A stretch of DNA of 64,000 bases, from positions 310,001-374,000 of the forward strand of contig CAWBEX010000007.1 in NCBI GenBank assembly GCA_963787895.1. Reading direction: 5' to 3'. Positions 43,945 to 52,830 of this stretch are shown here, piece after piece. Position 1 is the stretch's first letter, and the number at the start of each line of letters is the position of its first letter. The notes beneath the pieces are model-generated. The model ran no database searches. It was not told the DNA's origin and worked only from the letters and a program-made list of their open reading frames with translations. Origin of the DNA: Anderseniella sp963787895. GTDB lineage: Bacteria > Pseudomonadota > Alphaproteobacteria > Rhizobiales > Aestuariivirgaceae. Both the position numbers and the translations under genes were made by a program.

Positions 43945-44607
43945 TTACATCCAGTCGAGCAGCATTTTCTGTTTCAACACCGGATCAGCATCGACGCGCG
44001 CCACCAACTCTTCGTGCCGCTTGGCGAGTGAAGGGATACGTGCAGCATGGGTTTCCATCACGACCTGGTCGATCTTGCCGAGGTTCTTGATGATTCCTTC
44101 AGTCAGATCATATTCGGCACCTTCGACATCCACCTTGATCAACCTGATATGATCTAGTGGGCGCAGCACGTCATCGATTCCAATGCAATCCACTTCTTGG
44201 TGGTCGCCTGATACATTGACCTTGTCGCCAAAAAGCGAAGAAGACTCGGACATGTGCAGCGGGTGTGTTGCGTGGTGCTTGTGAAAGTACAATTTCATCT
44301 TGCAGTTCTTGTTGCTGACAGCTGATGGACGAAACACTAGGTTGGGATTGTCGCCGATCCGCCGGATCAGTTCAGCAGCAGCAAGGGGATTGGGTTCAAA
44401 TGCATACACCCTGGCCCCTCGATCAAGACAGCACTCACTGAACAAGCCAATGTTTGCGCCGAGGTCAAGAACGACATCTCCACTTTTTAGTCCAAGATCA
44501 TCAAGTTTGTTGTTGATGTATTCCTTGTTCTTGTAGATCTTTCTCCAGTACAACTTTTCGTGGTGGCGCCCTAGCAAGGCTCTTAGCAATTTGTCTTTGA
44601 GTCTCAT
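43945..44607 (-). CDS. FkbM-family methyltransferase
   Basis: 220 residues from the ATG at 44607, preceded by GAGGAACAC; the frame extends to 44673, but that start has no site. SAM motif I is VVLDLGANIGLFSECCLDRG (about 45-64), followed by YAFEPNPLAAAEL and the FkbM-typical IRLIKVDVEGAEYDLTEG (about 157-174). FkbM enzymes methylate hydroxyl groups of sugars or polyketides; near a glycosyltransferase and another methyltransferase, a surface glycan is a likely target. Confidence 0.88.
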   Translation of the reverse strand: MRLKDKLLRALLGRHHEKLYWRKIYKNKEYINNKLDDLGLKSGDVVLDLGANIGLFSECCLDRGARVYAFEPNPLAAAELIRRIGDNPNLVFRPSAVSNKNCKMKLYFHKHHATHPLHMSESSSLFGDKVNVSGDHQEVDCIGIDDVLRPLDHIRLIKVDVEGAEYDLTEGIIKNLGKIDQVVMETHAARIPSLAKRHEELVARVDADPVLKQKMLLDWM

Positions 44608-44864
44608 GTGTTCCTCGGGTGTGTGAGTGCCGACGGTTTTAAAAATACAATTTGCCGCTCGGCGGACTTCCATTCATGTGTCTTTTAGCGACTAACCGTG
44701 GATATGCCTAGCCATCGTCCACCAGGGGATTCAAACGATGTCACTGGCATTTTGCGCGCCAGTTCTCACGCGTACTGCTCCGGTCTTTGCTACGCACAAT
44801 CTAGATGCAGATGAACTCTTGAAGACAGAGTCAATCAAAGTTTAAGATACTTCGGGGGCATAGC

Positions 44865-45752
44865 ATGGGCATCAGTCATCATCCTTTTCATTTCCTATTG
44901 TACGTCTCGAAGAAGCAGAAGCTGGGAAATGTCGTAACTTTGGGACGGCAAAATCTGTCCTGTGCAGAATCGATTGTCCGCGATCGCCTTAAAATCAGCG
45001 GTCCATACACGCACGCACGCTACTGCGAACAGCTGCTCATGTCGCATATGTCTGCCACTAACGTGGATTCGGTGGACAATTCAGATTTTGAAGGCGCATC
45101 GCATATTCACGATATGAACAGGCAGATTCCGGAAGACATGAAATCGAAATATGACACGGTAATAGATAGCGGTACAACCGAGCACATATACAATGTGTCC
45201 GAAGCACTCGCTAACTGTTCCGCCCTTTGCAAACCTGGCGGGCAGATAGTGCATATTTCACCCTCAAATAATCTTTGTGGTCATGGCTTTTGGCAGTTTT
45301 CACCCGAGCTGTTTTTCAGTCTGTATTTTGCGGAAAATGGCTATGAGCAAACAGAGGTTTTTGTTGCCGACAAAACGAACTTCAAGCATTGGGCACAAGT
45401 CAGGAGGCCGCAAGGCGGTCAACGGGCAATAATAAACTCAGCCACCCCGCTCTACGTCATGGCGAGGAGTAGGAAGAAAACCAGCGGATCTGCACAGCCG
45501 GACGTGCAGCAAAGTGACTACAGCTTCAGGTGGAATATTGCAGGAGCCAATGATTGCAGACCAGCGGGCGAGTTGCGGGCGCAGATAGAGGAGTTTGTGA
45601 GAACTTCACCGCGATTCCAGCGGGCATTCTTTCCCTTCTATAAGTTGCACTACAAGTTGAACAAGCGGTTCCGCCGCGACCACAGTTTCAGCAATAAGAA
45701 CCCGCACCTCGCTGTGGCCCGGATCAGTTCATTCCTTGAAACTGTTGGTTAG
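44865..45752 (+). CDS. SAM-dependent methyltransferase-like protein
   Basis: 295 residues. The middle resembles class I methyltransferases: KYDTVIDSGTTEHIYNVSEA (about 89-108) and LCKPGGQIVHISPSNN (about 119-134) correspond to motifs II/III. A usual glycine-rich motif I is not seen; the expected place has FEGASHIHDMNRQ. The C-terminal 80 residues are basic and fit a surface-associated protein. The locus is AT-richer than its surroundings, suggesting transfer. Preceded by TTCGGGGGC. Function uncertain. Confidence 0.65.
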   Translation: MGISHHPFHFLLYVSKKQKLGNVVTLGRQNLSCAESIVRDRLKISGPYTHARYCEQLLMSHMSATNVDSVDNSDFEGASHIHDMNRQIPEDMKSKYDTVIDSGTTEHIYNVSEALANCSALCKPGGQIVHISPSNNLCGHGFWQFSPELFFSLYFAENGYEQTEVFVADKTNFKHWAQVRRPQGGQRAIINSATPLYVMARSRKKTSGSAQPDVQQSDYSFRWNIAGANDCRPAGELRAQIEEFVRTSPRFQRAFFPFYKLHYKLNKRFRRDHSFSNKNPHLAVARISSFLETVG

Positions 45753-45841
45753 CCTAGCGATCATCGGAGCAAAGCGAATGTCGGCTCAGTAGACTTTCCA
45801 CGCCACATTCCATCACAAATTGGTCCAGACATTACCTTTTC

Positions 45842-45900
45842 ACCTGCCTGTGTGCGCCTCATTGGCAGGTCACCTTTCCGGGTGTGGACGGCATCCACAC
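45842..45900 (+). other. Two stem-loops in the leader of the first EF-hand gene
   Basis: ACCTGCC (45842-45848) pairs with GGCAGGT (45864-45870), and GTGTGGA (45882-45888) pairs with TCCACAC (45894-45900). Both stems are perfect seven-mers. They lie about 75-130 bases upstream of the EF-hand start, between genes of the same direction. The second could be a weak terminator for the methyltransferase gene or part of a regulatory leader. Confidence 0.4.
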
Positions 45901-45973
45901 GTTTCCTGCAGCTCTCGCGAAAAGCAGTCTGAGCCGCAAGGGAGACGAAACAATGTCTAACGGAGAGTTCAAC

Positions 45974-46192
45974 ATGAAAAAGTTTCTCGCAATCCTGCTC
46001 GCAACCGGTTTTGCTTCAACCGCAGCGCTGGCTGCTGACTTCACCGCAGTTGACGCTGACCAGAACGGTTCAGTGTCCATGGAAGAAGCCAAAGCTGCCA
46101 TGCCTGAGTTGTCGGATGACGCATTCAAGGCTGCAGACGGCGATCAGAACGGTGAACTGAGTGCAGAAGAGTTCACCGCCATCAATGGTTGA
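45974..46192 (+). CDS. Secreted EF-hand calcium-binding protein, copy 1
   Basis: 72 residues from the ATG at 45974 (GGAGAG upstream), which gives a signal peptide MKKFLAILLATGFASTAALA; an ATG at 45953 with GGGAGAC is an alternative that adds seven residues. Two EF-hand loops: DADQNGSVSMEE and DGDQNGELSAEE, with Asp, Asp, Asn and Glu at the ligand positions 1, 3, 5 and 12. The protein is probably periplasmic and binds two calcium ions. Two terminators follow at once. Confidence 0.88.
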   Translation: MKKFLAILLATGFASTAALAADFTAVDADQNGSVSMEEAKAAMPELSDDAFKAADGDQNGELSAEEFTAING

Positions 46193-46201
46193 TACCTACT
46201 G

Positions 46202-46225
46202 ACGCTTCGTCAACCGAAGCGTTTT
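46202..46225 (+). terminator. Terminator stem-loop 1 after EF-hand copy 1
   Basis: ACGCTTCG pairs with CGAAGCGT around TCAAC, followed by TTTT. Nine bases after the stop. Confidence 0.6.
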
Positions 46226-46247
46226 ACCCTGCTTAGCCAACTTGTTA

Positions 46248-46276
46248 CCCCGCCGGTTCGTCCGGCGGGTTTTTTA
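46248..46276 (+). terminator. Strong rho-independent terminator 2 after EF-hand copy 1
   Basis: CCCGCCGG, loop TTCGT, CCGGCGGG, then seven Ts. A very stable tetraloop-like hairpin; with the preceding stem-loop it closes the copy 1 transcript. Confidence 0.9.
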
Positions 46277-46508
46277 TTTCAGCCCCCGGTTTGTACCGAA
46301 AACGACATGCAATCCTGCGCATGTCGCTTTCATGCAAACTGCCGCAAAAACGCCTTCACTTAGACATGCAAGCGAAGGAAGTTGCCCAAAAAAAACCGCG
46401 GCCGCATAGCATGAACCGCGTCAGTCGAGGTTACAAAAAGCCGTCCTCTTCCATCCCCGGTTTTCCGGCAAGATCGTTGGCTTCACATTTCTCTGGAGTC
46501 CTACTCAC

Positions 46509-46727
46509 ATGAAAAAGCTTCTCGCAGCTCTCGCTGTTTCTCTGCTCGCCACCACCGCTGTTCACGCTGCAGAACTTGCTGACGTTGACACCGACGGCAA
46601 CGGCACAGTTTCCATGGAAGAACTGACCGCAGCTATGCCTGACACAACTGAAGATGCATTCAAGGCTGCCGACGCTGATGCTGACGGCCAGCTGAACGCT
46701 GACGAATTCGCTACTCTGGCTCAGTAA
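46509..46727 (+). CDS. Secreted EF-hand calcium-binding protein, copy 2
   Basis: 72 residues with a signal peptide (MKKLLAALAVSLLATTAVHA). Two EF-hand loops, DTDGNGTVSMEE and DADADGQLNADE, with ligand positions kept. About half identical to copy 1 (46509 versus 45974) with the same length and loop spacing, so a tandem duplication. CTGGAGTCC lies upstream of the ATG. It has its own terminator at 46751-46784, so the two copies are separate transcripts. Confidence 0.9.
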   Translation: MKKLLAALAVSLLATTAVHAAELADVDTDGNGTVSMEELTAAMPDTTEDAFKAADADADGQLNADEFATLAQ

Positions 46728-46750
46728 TCTGACCAGATTGGTATGAGTTC

Positions 46751-46784
46751 AGGCCTGGAGGGAGCAGTCCCTTCAGGCCTTTTT
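46751..46784 (+). terminator. Terminator of EF-hand copy 2, overlapping the 3' end of the glycosyltransferase gene
   Basis: AGGCCT (46751) and AGGCCT (46775) close a stem that also pairs GGAGGGA with TCCCTTC, followed by TTTTT. It covers the last codons and stop (46773) of the convergent glycosyltransferase gene. Confidence 0.85.
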
Positions 46785-47837
46785 GCTTTTGATGGCCTGT
46801 TGAAGTACCTGCTCCAGGCGATCTCCCATGGCTTCCATGGAGAACATTTTCCGAACGACCGCCCGCCCGGCAGCTCCGATTTTGGCGCGGCTGGCATCTG
46901 TCAGGATCATAGCCAGCTGCTGCGCGACACGCTTTGGATTTCGTGATGCTGCGGCATAGCCGGTTTCGCCGTGGCGAATGAATTCACCGTGCCCGCCAAC
47001 CAGCGTGACCAATGCTGGAACCCCTGCCGCCATTGCTTCAAGTACGGCATTGGATATTCCTTCTTGCACTGATAGCAGCACAAACAGATCACTTGCCGAG
47101 ACATGATCGGCAGGGTTGCCTACATGCCCGGTCAATTCCACCTGTCCGGTCAGGCCCAGGCGCGCTACCTGGCGCTCTATGCTGTTCCTGGCAGGGCCGT
47201 CGCCGATGAGTTTGACGTGAACTTTTCGGCGAAGCTCAACCGGCAGCACAGAAACCGCCTCAATCAGGTGTTTCATGCCTTTGCGCCAGGACAGGGTGCC
47301 AGTGCTGGTGATGGTGAAACGGTCGTCACGGCGCGGTATTGGCGTTGCGTGACGCTCTACTATGCCGTTGTAGATGACGTGAATGCGTTCCTTTCTCACG
47401 AACGGGGCGATTGCCAGAATCTGCTTGATCCGCTGTGTATTGACGATAATTGCATCCGGGTAGATGCCGTAACCATACCAGTCAATTACGGGACGCCAGG
47501 GCAGCCGAACAATGCCGAGCCGCAGCACCATGGCAATGTTCAGCTTACGGGCGAGCTGACCTGCCGGAAAGTACATCATCTGACTGACCGGAATGATGGC
47601 TTCGATCCCTTGATCCCGGCACACTTGTTCCATCCGCGCCCATGCTGCCCTGTCCCATAGCGACGAAGGTACCCAGCCGAGCAAATTCTCGCGGCGGGTG
47701 AAATTCGTCGCGTGCGGTACATCCGGGCACGCCATCCACACCGCATGGCCGCGCCGCTCCAGTTCGGCAATAGCCATGGTCGCCCATCGTTCGGTGCCGC
47801 CGAAATGGCGCGCGGAGCTGACGAACAACAGGCGCAT
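46773..47837 (-). CDS. Glycosyltransferase, GT4-like
   Basis: 354 residues with the GT-B two-domain plan. N-terminal RLLFVSSARHFGGTERWA binds acceptor; C-terminal GT1 domain has FTITSTGTLSWRKGMKHLIEA, VKLIGDGPARNSIE, LFVLLSVQEGISNAVLEAMA (about 265-284, with the GT4 Glu pattern EGxSNAVLEAMA) and PALVTLVGGHGEFI. It builds a cell-surface glycan or a similar product; donor and acceptor unknown. It runs divergently from argC. Confidence 0.9.
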   Translation of the reverse strand: MRLLFVSSARHFGGTERWATMAIAELERRGHAVWMACPDVPHATNFTRRENLLGWVPSSLWDRAAWARMEQVCRDQGIEAIIPVSQMMYFPAGQLARKLNIAMVLRLGIVRLPWRPVIDWYGYGIYPDAIIVNTQRIKQILAIAPFVRKERIHVIYNGIVERHATPIPRRDDRFTITSTGTLSWRKGMKHLIEAVSVLPVELRRKVHVKLIGDGPARNSIERQVARLGLTGQVELTGHVGNPADHVSASDLFVLLSVQEGISNAVLEAMAAGVPALVTLVGGHGEFIRHGETGYAAASRNPKRVAQQLAMILTDASRAKIGAAGRAVVRKMFSMEAMGDRLEQVLQQAIKSKKA

Positions 47838-47967
47838 GCAGCTTTCCTCTCAAGGGGGCGTGGCGAAGATTGCGAACCGGGACTGTCTAGGCACAAACAG
47901 TGCTTTGCGCAAATGCCTCAAACACGCTATTGCAGGTCCGATTGATTTTGCCAGGAGTGATAGTCCC

Positions 47968-49017
47968 ATGAGCAGCACAAAGAAAGTCCGCATCGCGGTT
48001 ATTGGAGCATCCGGTTACACGGGGGCTGATCTTGTGCGTCTGGCTTGTGATCATCCCAATATCGAGATCGTTGCACTGACTGCCAACTCGCACGCCGGTC
48101 AGCCTGTTGAAACAGTGTATCCGCATCTGACAGGTCTTGGCCTTCCGGCGATGGTGAAGAACGACGAAGTTGACTGGAGCAAAGTTGATGCAGCGTTCTG
48201 TGGTCTGCCGCACGCAACCAGTCAGGAAGTCATCGTCAGTCTGCCGGAGCATGTGAAGGTAATCGACATGTCAGCTGACTTCCGGCTGCGTAATCCCGAT
48301 ACCTACAAGCAATGGTACGGCAATGAGCATATCGCTCCCGAGCTTCAAAAGGTGGCTGTTTATGGCCTTACCGAGCACTATCGCGACGCTATCAAGACGA
48401 CCCGGCTGGTGGCTTGCCCGGGGTGCTATCCGACAGGTGTGCTGACATTGCTGCTGCCGCTGGTCAAGGCTGGCTTGATTGATGCTTCGGACCTGGTGAT
48501 CGACGCGAAGTCCGGTGTCTCTGGCGCTGGCAGATCGCTGAAGCAGAACACGCTGTTTTGTGAGACAGGCGAGGGCATGGGGCCATACTCGGTGGGCAAG
48601 CATCGCCACGCGCCCGAGATTGAACAGGAGATCAGTCTGGTGGCAGGCAAGGACGTGATTGTCAATTTCACGCCGCATCTAGTTCCCATGAGCCGGGGAG
48701 AATTCGTCACCGCGTATGCAAAGCTTGCCGAGGGAAAATCCGCTGCGGATTGCGAGGCGGTTCTGACCACGTGCTACAAGGATGAACCGTTCGTCAACAT
48801 GGCGCCGAAGGGGGTTTTACCGGCCACACAGTATGTGCGCGGGTCAAACCGGGTAATGCTGGGCGTTGTGGCTGACCGCGTGCCGGGCCGTGTGATCTTG
48901 ATGTCAACATTGGACAATCTGGTGAAAGGTTCTGCCGGTCAGGCGTTGCAGAACTTCAACCTGATGTTTGGCTTCGACGAAACCACCGGCCTCAAGCAGG
49001 TGGCGTTGTTCCCCTAA
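47968..49017 (+). CDS. argC: N-acetyl-gamma-glutamyl-phosphate reductase ArgC
   Basis: 349 residues from the ATG at 47968 (AGGAGTG upstream); the longer open frame from 47698 overlaps the glycosyltransferase gene. KVRIAVIGASGYTGADLVRL is the NADP-binding motif, VACPGCYPTGVLTLLLPL holds the active-site Cys (about 152), and AKSGVSGAGRS and NFTPHLVPMSRGEF complete the family pattern. Third step of arginine biosynthesis; the other arg genes are not in the window. Confidence 0.96.
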   Translation: MSSTKKVRIAVIGASGYTGADLVRLACDHPNIEIVALTANSHAGQPVETVYPHLTGLGLPAMVKNDEVDWSKVDAAFCGLPHATSQEVIVSLPEHVKVIDMSADFRLRNPDTYKQWYGNEHIAPELQKVAVYGLTEHYRDAIKTTRLVACPGCYPTGVLTLLLPLVKAGLIDASDLVIDAKSGVSGAGRSLKQNTLFCETGEGMGPYSVGKHRHAPEIEQEISLVAGKDVIVNFTPHLVPMSRGEFVTAYAKLAEGKSAADCEAVLTTCYKDEPFVNMAPKGVLPATQYVRGSNRVMLGVVADRVPGRVILMSTLDNLVKGSAGQALQNFNLMFGFDETTGLKQVALFP

Positions 49018-49094
49018 GCCGGTTTGCGCTGAATCAAAGAGCCAGGCTGCAATTTCCTTCAATGTGTCAGGTGACGCAAAGGAGAACGCCAGCC

Positions 49095-49487
49095 ATGCTC
49101 GAAATCGCCCCGGAAAAGGTTGCCCACATTGTTGTTCTGGCAAGAGAGCTTGACGCGAAAGTGGACGCATGGGGTGGCGACATTGATGAAGACGACCCCG
49201 AAGCTATTCTTGAAGTGCGCGCCAATGATCCGCTGGAGGCAGAGTTGCGCGGTTTCATCGCAGACATGAACATCGACGAGCAAGTATCGCTGGTCGCGCT
49301 GATGTGGGTCGGCCGCGGCACATTCGATGCCGATGATCTGGAAGAGGCGCTGGAAACTGCCCGTTCCGAACGCGTCAACAAGACAGAGGACTACCTGCTT
49401 GGGGTGCCGCTTCTATCCGATTATCTGGAGGAGGGGCTCGACAAGTTGGGTATCTCTGTCGAGGAAGCCGAGGCAGGCATTCTTTAG
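49095..49487 (+). CDS. DUF3775-family protein
   Basis: 130 residues from the ATG at 49095 (AAAGGAG a little upstream). MLEIAPEKVAHIVVLARELD, the acidic DPLEAELRGFIADMNIDEQV, ALMWVGRGTFDADDLEEAL and TEDYLLGVPLLSDYLEEGLD match small acidic alphaproteobacterial proteins of DUF3775. Function unknown, soluble. Its stop overlaps the stop of the convergent RidA-repeat gene. Confidence 0.85.
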   Translation: MLEIAPEKVAHIVVLARELDAKVDAWGGDIDEDDPEAILEVRANDPLEAELRGFIADMNIDEQVSLVALMWVGRGTFDADDLEEALETARSERVNKTEDYLLGVPLLSDYLEEGLDKLGISVEEAEAGIL

Positions 49488-50713
49488 ACCATCGCGATGC
49501 AATCTATCTCGATCAGCATGTCCCGATAGGCGAGATAGGGAAATGGAATGCCGGTGGAAACCGGTCCGGGGTCCTTGTAGTAGCCTGAACGCACCGAGGC
49601 GTTCGCCAGCAGATCCTGCTGCCCCTTGCTGCCGGCATAGAAGGTGTTGATTTTCACAAGGTTTTGAAAGTCCATTCCGAAGTCGGCCAGCACTCGTCCA
49701 ATGTTGTCCATTGAGGTGCGGGTCTGCGGCTCAATTTTGCCCGGGTCGAGGACCCCGCCGTGAGTATCCAGCGATACTTGTCCGCCGATGAACACGAAGT
49801 CTCCAACCTTAAGGCCGTGGCGATAGGGAAGGTGCACCGGCCAGTCCCAATGGCCGGTTGGCCACACGGTCTCGCGTGGCAGGCGTGTACCGTCCAATTC
49901 GCGCATTGCGATGATGTCCTTGCGTATCTTCAAGCCTTCCCGGTGCAATCGCGGCAGCGATATTCCTGTGGCAGCCGGACCGGGTTCCCGGTAATGGCTG
50001 GCGCGCGACAGTGCAGCTTCCTTCCAGTCTTCCTGCTCACCGGGTTCCACGTTGAAAATGTTGGCCTTGACTGCATCGTTGAGGTCCGCGCCCAACCCTT
50101 GCAGCAGCCGCTCGAGTTTACCAATGACCAGACTGCCTTGACGCAACAGGCTGCCCGCTTCGGAGATTGAACCATCGGGGTTCTCTGCGCTTTGCCCGCT
50201 TGTAAAAATCATCCTGCCGCATCTTATCGCCTGACTGAGGGGACGCGGCAGGCACGGTCCATCAGCGATCCAGGATGCGGTGCGGGCCAGCCGCTCGCCG
50301 TTCTGGCCGCGCATTGCAATTGCCTCGATCTCGATACTCAGGCCGTCAAAGCAGTTTGTTTCAATCGGCACCAGTGTGACTGCCGGACCGGGGCCGGAAA
50401 TTTCGCCAAGTCTGCTGGCGATTTCATTTAGGATCAGTGTCTCGTCATCTTCACTGGTCAGGATGTAGAAGCCGGTCAGTTTGACCAGATCGCCGGAATC
50501 CGCGCCAAGTCCTTCAAGAACCTGCAGCACACCATTCATGGCGATAGCGGTCTGTGCAGCAAGTTCGTTGGGACGCGTGACACGGGCGTTGCCGTCAATA
50601 TCTGCTTGCCCGCCAACGAAAATCATGTCGCCGCACACAAGGCCATGACTGTGGTTGAGTGCAATGCCGATTGACAGGTGGCCTTCTGGATGGAAGCGGC
50701 GTCTTGGCAGCAT
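49484..50713 (-). CDS. Protein with three tandem RidA (YjgF) domains
   Basis: 409 residues from the ATG at 50713 (GGAG nine bases upstream). Three RidA units follow one another, about 20-135, 145-270 and 285-409. Each has the glycine strand (IFVGGQ, IFTSGQ, VFIGGQ), the helix core (GLGADSGDLVK, GLGADLNDAVK, FGMDFQNLVK), the turn (GPGPAVT, EPGPAAT, DPGPVST) and a last strand (IEIEAIAM, IRKDIIAM, IEIDCIAM). RidA proteins are normally ~130-residue trimers, so this looks like a trimer in one chain. The Arg that binds the imine substrate in RidA (PxR) is not at its place in any unit. It follows phaC by 37 bases. Confidence 0.85.
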   Translation of the reverse strand: MLPRRRFHPEGHLSIGIALNHSHGLVCGDMIFVGGQADIDGNARVTRPNELAAQTAIAMNGVLQVLEGLGADSGDLVKLTGFYILTSEDDETLILNEIASRLGEISGPGPAVTLVPIETNCFDGLSIEIEAIAMRGQNGERLARTASWIADGPCLPRPLSQAIRCGRMIFTSGQSAENPDGSISEAGSLLRQGSLVIGKLERLLQGLGADLNDAVKANIFNVEPGEQEDWKEAALSRASHYREPGPAATGISLPRLHREGLKIRKDIIAMRELDGTRLPRETVWPTGHWDWPVHLPYRHGLKVGDFVFIGGQVSLDTHGGVLDPGKIEPQTRTSMDNIGRVLADFGMDFQNLVKINTFYAGSKGQQDLLANASVRSGYYKDPGPVSTGIPFPYLAYRDMLIEIDCIAMV

Positions 50714-50750
50714 GCTGTGGCTCCATTGATGCACGGGGTTTGCGAAAGGA

Positions 50751-52565
50751 CTAACCTGACTTCACTTTTACATAGGAACCAGGCGCCGGCTCGAGTGGCT
50801 TCAATGCGCCCAACTCGGGGTCGCGGGCAGGCACCATCTTGCCTGATCTCTCGGCAAGCCACTCATACCAATGCGGCCACCAGGAACCGGGGTGTTCTTC
50901 CGCACCCTTGAACCACTCGTCGAGCGTTGGCGCACCTTTCTTGTTGGTCCAGTACTGGTACTTACCGGCCTCTGGCGGATTGACCACGCCGGCAATGTGG
51001 CCGGAGCCTGCGACAACAAGTTGGGTTTCGCCGCCCAGAAACTCGCCAATCCTTCGCGCAGATTTCAGCGGCGCAATGTGGTCCTCCCGGGTCGCCAGAT
51101 TGTACACCGGCACCTTGACCTTGGAGAGGTCTATGCGCACCTGATCCAACGTCATCTTGCCCTGGCTGAGATGATTGTAGAGGTAGCATTCACGCAGGTA
51201 GAACGAGTGCGTTGCAGCAGGCATTCGCGTTGGATCTGCATTCCAGTAAAGCAGGTCAAATGGCATCGGGTCCCGGCCCTTGAGGTAGTTGTTGACTACG
51301 TAGGACCAGATCAGATCGTTGGAGCGCAGCAGGTTGAAAGCATTGGACATTTCCTTGCCATCCAGGAAGCCGTCCCGCTGCATCCGCTTTTCAACCATTT
51401 CGATCTGGCCTTCATCTGCAAACACCTTCAGATCGCCTGCATAGGTGAAGTCAACCTGTGTTGTGAAGAACGTGGCTGACTTGATGCGCTCATTGCCCTT
51501 CGCAGCCATGTAGCCCAATGTGGCGGCCAGCAAGGTGCCGCCAATGCAATAGCCAATTGCGTTTGCCTGCTTCTCACCAGTCTGCTTTTCTATCTGGGTC
51601 AAAGCGTCCAGAATGCCTTGCCGCATGTAGTCGGAAAAACCCTTCTCAGCCAACCGCTTGTCCGGGTTCACCCAGGAGATGACGAAAACCGTTAATCCCT
51701 GTTCGACACACCAGCGGATGAATGACTTCTTGGGATTGAGATCGAGTATGTAGAACTTGTTGATCCATGGCGGCACGATCAGCAACGGTGTCTGGTGCAC
51801 CTTTTCTGTCGCTGGCGCATACTGGATGAGCTGCATCAGCTCGTTCTGGTAAACCACCTGGCCCGGTGTAAGCGCCATGTTCTCGCCCAATGCGAAGGCG
51901 TCCATGTCGGTCTGCTTGATCTTCAGCGAACCGTGGCCGGCTTCAAGATCACGCGCCAGGTTTTTCATCCCCGCCAGAAGGTTTTCGCCGTTGGTGGCCA
52001 GGGTCTGTTTCAGGATTTCCGGATTGGTCACGGCGAAATTTGAGGGCGACATCGCATTTGCTATCTGGTCGAAATAGAAATTCGCCTTGTGTCGCGTAGC
52101 ATCATCGATGTCCTGAGTGTCTGTGATTGTGTCGTGCGCCCAGCGCGCTGTGAGCAGGTAGGCTTGCTTGAAAAAATCGAAAACCTGATTCTGCGACCAG
52201 TCCGGGTCGGAAAACCGCTTGTCGCCGCGCTGTGGTGTAATGACTGGTTCATTGGGCGCTCCCATCATCCGCGACCATGTGTTCTGCCAAAGCTGGGAGT
52301 AGCCCTGCCATAGCTGAAAGCTTGCCTCAGCCCACTTGTCCGGGTGCTGAGCGTAGGACTGCGCAATTTCGGTGAAGGTTTTCAGGACCGGCTCGATCGG
52401 CTTGTACGGCGTATCGTCGCCATCGAGCGGAGTTTTTTCCTGGCTCTGTTCGGCCATCTGCTGGGCAATTGCCGCGCCGATCTGCAATGACTTGGAGATG
52501 TTGTCCATCAGCTTGATCGGGTCCGGCAGGACAAACTGACCTGACTCTGTTGCTGGCTTGGACAT
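50751..52565 (-). CDS. phaC: Class I poly(3-hydroxyalkanoate) synthase PhaC
   Basis: 604 residues from the ATG at 52565; the longer frame to 52838 would cover the promoter and the hom start. The N-terminal PhaC domain is followed by an alpha/beta hydrolase fold with the lipase-like box GYCIGGTLLAATLG (catalytic Cys), the Asp in LATREDHIAPLKSAR and the His in VAGSGHIAGVVNPPE. It polymerises hydroxyacyl-CoA into storage granules. phaA and phaB are not in the window. Divergent from hom, with 265 bases between. Confidence 0.96.
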   Translation of the reverse strand: MSKPATESGQFVLPDPIKLMDNISKSLQIGAAIAQQMAEQSQEKTPLDGDDTPYKPIEPVLKTFTEIAQSYAQHPDKWAEASFQLWQGYSQLWQNTWSRMMGAPNEPVITPQRGDKRFSDPDWSQNQVFDFFKQAYLLTARWAHDTITDTQDIDDATRHKANFYFDQIANAMSPSNFAVTNPEILKQTLATNGENLLAGMKNLARDLEAGHGSLKIKQTDMDAFALGENMALTPGQVVYQNELMQLIQYAPATEKVHQTPLLIVPPWINKFYILDLNPKKSFIRWCVEQGLTVFVISWVNPDKRLAEKGFSDYMRQGILDALTQIEKQTGEKQANAIGYCIGGTLLAATLGYMAAKGNERIKSATFFTTQVDFTYAGDLKVFADEGQIEMVEKRMQRDGFLDGKEMSNAFNLLRSNDLIWSYVVNNYLKGRDPMPFDLLYWNADPTRMPAATHSFYLRECYLYNHLSQGKMTLDQVRIDLSKVKVPVYNLATREDHIAPLKSARRIGEFLGGETQLVVAGSGHIAGVVNPPEAGKYQYWTNKKGAPTLDEWFKGAEEHPGSWWPHWYEWLAERSGKMVPARDPELGALKPLEPAPGSYVKVKSG

Positions 52566-52830
52566 GGGTTTTTGATTCCGTGTTGAAAGTCTGTTTGTGA
52601 CTACACTAGCGTAAGGCCGCAGCATGACAAGTCTGCGTTGGCTGGAAAACGGTAAATTAGTGCCTTCCGCCAACAGAGAAAATCGCCGCGACCTGAACAG
52701 AAGTGCCGTTGCATTATGCATCGTGCGGGAAACTGTTGACCCTGCGCCCGCCCGACTTGAAAACCGTGAGCAAACAGCGCATAGAAGGCTCGATTTCCAG
52801 TGAATGCGAATGATGCGGGCTGAACGGTTG

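Noticed and set aside
46291..46512. A 73-residue plus-strand gene ahead of EF-hand copy 2
   Set aside because: It overlaps the EF-hand start, has no ribosome site and no recognisable domain; it is probably leader sequence.
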